From positions 434,001-498,000 of the forward strand of contig NC_052480.1 of NCBI RefSeq assembly GCF_009730915.1: a stretch of 64,000 bases of DNA. The letters are read 5' to 3'. Of this stretch, positions 61,001 through 64,000 are shown one piece after another. Numbering within the stretch: position 1 is the first letter of the stretch; the number at the start of each line of letters is the position of its first letter. This DNA comes from Dioscorea cayenensis subsp. rotundata. Taxonomy: Eukaryota > Streptophyta > Magnoliopsida > Dioscoreales > Dioscoreaceae. The translations under genes and the position numbers were made by a program. The notes under the pieces were generated by a model. That model saw only the letters and a program-made list of their open reading frames with translations, made no database searches and was not told where the DNA came from.

Positions 61001-62689
61001 ATGAAGATGAAGACGATGATGAGCTCTATATAGGCAGGCACACTGGCAGACATACATGGTCGTGGTTTAAAGAATGAAACCATTTGCATGGAAACCCATA
61101 GATGCATTGATATGAGGATGCTTTGGTATTGAAAGCTCACCAAAATTCGCTCTCATTTATCTCGATTTATCGGCCCTAGTTTATCCCCCTTGGACACTAT
61201 TTACAACATTAAGCTTTCGGTATCAGCGAGGGAGCATGCTTGGGTAGCAACGTATCACCGGTGTAGGACCACATGCATGCATTCTTTTTTTTGCTTTTGT
61301 TTTCTTTCTCGCTTCTGACGTTGCCTTCACACCTAATTTCAGTTAGTGATGTAAATGCAAGAATTGGTGGAGAAAAGGCGGTATCCTTCAAGGCACATGA
61401 TTCGTCTGAGGGAGCGCGCAGCGTACTTTTTTTGGTTTTTATCTAATGAGTTTTGAAGCGCTCGAATACGCTTGGCAACCCGATCGGCTTAGCCGGCCGC
61501 AGATAGCACTGCCCTCAACACCTTTTTCTTCATTCATCAGTAAAGGTTGCTTTTCAGGATACTTCCGCCATGAGAGCTCAACATCATCGATCCTCCCATG
61601 TTTCCAAGAGAACTCTTAGCATACTTTACTTTAGTAGAACACCAGTTGCAGCAATTGTTTCCTTGATTTAGACATCTCCTCCATAGTTTTGAAGCGCAGT
61701 GCATTGGTCTTGGAAAATGAGACACATTCATCGGCAAGCTCAAAAAAATTCACAACCATGGAGAGAACCTTGCCATTGAAATCAACAAGTTCAGTATGCT
61801 TCCTGCAGAAATTCACAATTATGGAGAGAATCTTGCCATTGATGCTAGGGATGCGGATGGCATTCAGCGGGTCAGCGCGATGATTGGATTGTTTCCTTGA
61901 TGAATAAGGGTCGCTCCGCCACCTTATGATCTAGTTCAAACACCATTCCATCGGGGCTTTTCGACCTTGATCATCATCTTGCCTTTTCTTTTTTCCTTCT
62001 TCTTCAATTTTTCTTCTTCAAGTCTTCTCTTCTCGTTTTTTTAATCGGCCTCCGGTCCCCCAAGCTTCCTCCTTCTTTTTTTCCTCTCTTCTTTTTCTTT
62101 TTTTCTTCCCATGATTTTTTTCCCCTTTTTTTTTTTTTTCTTTTTCTTTTTCTTCTTCAAATATTTTTTTTTTATTATTTTTTTGGCTTCCCCTTCGCGG
62201 CATACTTGGCGACGATTATTTCGACCAATCAAGCATGCCGCGGTGATGAACAATGTCAACGACGACAAGCGGCGACAGCGGCATGCTTAGCGGCATTATC
62301 TCAGCCACTCAAGCATGCCCGGTGGTGAACAACAACGATGGTGATGAGCAGCCGGTAGCGACAACGAGCGGCGAGGTTTTTAAACATGGGAGAGAAGATA
62401 ACCTCTTTTTTTTTCTTCTCTTTTCTTTTTTTGATCCTCCTCCCCCCTTTCCTCTTTTCCTGATCGCCTCTTTTTAAAAGATTTTTTTATCTTTATCCTC
62501 AATCCCAACCCCCTCCCGTAGAATCTTAACCCATAACCCCTTCGCGGAACAAGTCAAAGAGAAAGAGGATAAAAATAAATTTAAAATTTTTGATGAAATT
62601 TAATTTATAAAAATTTCAAAAGAAGATAAAATCAAGTTTTTAAAAATTTTTAATTAATTTTTTCTAAATTTAATAAAAATTCAATCGTC
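61001..62689. other. intergenic DNA with short duplications
   Basis: A ~68-bp near-duplicate (AATT.ACAA..ATGGAGAGAA.CTTGCCATTGA) lies at about 61748 and 61811. Its minus-strand reading (VDFNGKVLSMVVNF and similar) matches no family I recognise. A T/C-rich tract spans 61980-62180. A duplicated segment with TCAAGCATGCC spans about 62195-62330. No supported gene was seen. Confidence 0.5.
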
Positions 62690-63500
62690 TCGAGATATGT
62701 GTTTAGGAGCCCCGAGATTGAATTTTTCTCACGTTGCCACAAGATCATTCTCTCGGCTACATGAAATTTAAGATTGTCTCGGGATGTGTATTTGGGCTAT
62801 CCTAAGATTTGAGATTGCCTCGAGATATGTATTTTCAAGGGCATTTTCGTAATTTGTATTTATGCCTCGAGATAAATTCTCAAGGGTAATTTTGTAATTT
62901 GCATTTTGCCTGGAGATATGGTCTCAAGGGCAATTTTGTAATTTATATTTTGCCTCGAGATATGTGCTCTCGGCTGATCTTGCGATTTAAATGTTTTAGA
63001 TCGCATCGAGATCTGTGCTCCCGGCTGATCTTGCGATTTAAATATTTTAGACCGCCTCGAGATCTGTGCTCTCGGTTGATCTTATGATTTAAATATTTTA
63101 GATCGCCTCGAGATCTGTGCTCTCGGCTGATCTTGTGATTTAAATATTTTAGACCGCCTCGAGATCTGTGCTCTCGGTTGATCTTATGATTTAAATATTT
63201 TAGATCGCCTCGAGATCTGTGCTCTCGGCTGATCTTGTGATTTAAATATTTTAGACCGCCTTGAGATCTGTGCTCTAAGCTGATCTTATAATTTGGATAT
63301 TTTAGATAGCCTCGAGATCTGTACTCTAGGCTAATCTTATGATTTGAACATTTTAGATCGCCTCGACTGTACTCTAGGCTAATCTTATGATTTGAACATT
63401 TTAGATCGCCTCGAGATCTGTGCTCTAGGCTGATCTTATGATTTTGATATTTTAGATCGCCTCGAGATCTGTGCTCTCAGCTGATCTTCAGATTCTAAAT
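62690..63500. repeat. 51-bp minisatellite array
   Basis: The unit consensus is AGATCGCCTCGAGATCTGTG CTCTCGGCTGATCTTGTGAT TTAAATATTTT. Regular 51-bp copies run from about 62940 to 63490 (roughly ten or eleven). One internal unit is shortened near 63361 (loss of GAGATCT). More diverged CTCGAGATATG-type units extend left to about 62690. Units carry XhoI-like CTCGAG and AGATCT palindromes. Left-hand copies read CTCTCGG and right-hand copies CTCTAGG, so the array spread in blocks. The 63-residue open frame inside is a repeat artefact. Confidence 0.9.
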
Positions 63501-63698
63501 TTTTTTAGATTATTTCGAAAATGTCTTCTATACTTATCTTGAATACATCCAAATATAGTGAAATTTATTTGTTTTGACCACATGTTGTCCTAATTCGATT
63601 ATGATTTAACTGTATGTAATTTAAAAAAAATAAATAAATAAATAAATTATTTGATTTGAATTTGTACATGCAATTTTTTTACATAAACAAATGCCCCC

Positions 63699-63751
63699 TT
63701 CGTACTTTTCTCACGAAGAATTTTAGTGAGATTGAGTGAGAGAAGTACGAA
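63699..63751. repeat. 16-bp inverted repeat (potential hairpin)
   Basis: TTCGTACTTTTCTCAC (63699-63714) and GTGAGAGAAGTACGAA (63736-63751) are complementary except for one mismatch, with a 21-nt loop. It could be a small TIR remnant or a chance palindrome. Confidence 0.6.
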
Positions 63752-64000
63752 TCCCCAGCTTTTTTTATGTTTTTTGGTGAATGAGGGCCTTGTATTTGTA
63801 AGCATTTTTCAGTCATTCATCCACTTGATAGCACTTCATCCACTTGATAGCAACATGGGCGAATAGAGAACTAGACAAACAAGGTTTTTGAACTCAAATT
63901 TTTATGATAATCAAATGAGCTCAAATTCTAATCTCCACCGTTCATCTTAGAGGTAAGGACCTTATAAATGACTGTAAAAAGGTTCACTAAAATCGAATAT

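Noticed and set aside
62018..62268. Lys/Glu-rich minus-strand frames
   Set aside because: They are translations of a T/C-rich simple tract.
62899..63087. 62-codon frame with a repeated RDLCSRLILRFK motif
   Set aside because: The 51-bp unit is divisible by three, so the minisatellite yields a periodic open frame. There is no start context or domain.
1..64000. CRISPR arrays, bacterial operons or ribosome-binding sites
   Set aside because: The window is plant nuclear DNA. The tandem arrays have no spacer structure and genes are intron-split.
1..64000. tRNA, rRNA or miRNA genes
   Set aside because: Reading both strands by eye gave no convincing cloverleaf, rRNA segment or known miRNA. Only the weak SINE-like boxes at 47270-47375 were noted. 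A tRNAscan or Infernal search would settle this.

Overview
This is a plant nuclear contig. It has AT-rich intergenic DNA, GT-AG multi-exon genes with long introns, many (TA)n and (TTA)n microsatellites, nested transposons, and only plant-type gene families (plastid BASS transporter, TFL1/CEN, AREB/ABI5-like bZIP, CRIB-RopGAP, WIP/DUF3774). The protein features and gene structures look angiosperm, probably monocot. A yam-like (Dioscorea) source is only a guess. Two N runs (1-54 and exactly 1000 N at 39113-40112) show a scaffolded draft assembly.

Layout. 55-3740: a decayed minus-strand transposon of the Ulp1-protease/DUF1985-like plant class, with four AT-rich arrays of TTAAAC spaced about 20 bp apart. 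4567-10198 (+): a complete 14-exon BASS4-type plastid transporter with small LTR-like repeats in two introns. 12280-13182 (-): a 4-exon TFL1/CENTRORADIALIS-like flowering repressor. 15161-18559 (-): a 10-exon mevalonate diphosphate decarboxylase. 22640-27161 (+): a group A bZIP of the ABA pathway, with ABRE-like promoter elements and a probable 2.5 kb 5'UTR intron. 30246-37424 (+): a 15-exon plant-specific nuclear protein related to the Arabidopsis At2g19390/At4g29790 family, with one GC-AG intron. 40457-44285 (-): a 5-exon CRIB-domain RopGAP.

47550-58155 is an accessory, TE-shaped region. It holds a broken kinesin-5 motor fragment, a broken MINDY-like deubiquitinase fragment whose exon pair is repeated five times in tandem, a 690-bp inverted-repeat element, a 554-bp hAT-type MITE with a perfect 8-bp target duplication inside one repeat unit, and a decayed Ty1/copia element at the array's far edge. 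58155-64000 is repeat-rich: ~70-90 bp tandem repeats, a partial WIP (DUF3774) gene, and a 51-bp minisatellite.

The intact genes are independent eukaryotic loci, not an operon. Loosely shared themes are plastid/isoprenoid metabolism (BASS4, MVD), flowering control (TFL1/CEN), ABA transcription (bZIP), chromatin (SAGA-related protein) and ROP GTPase signalling. Exon boundaries were placed by hand from splice consensus and reading phase. All six main models close in frame.
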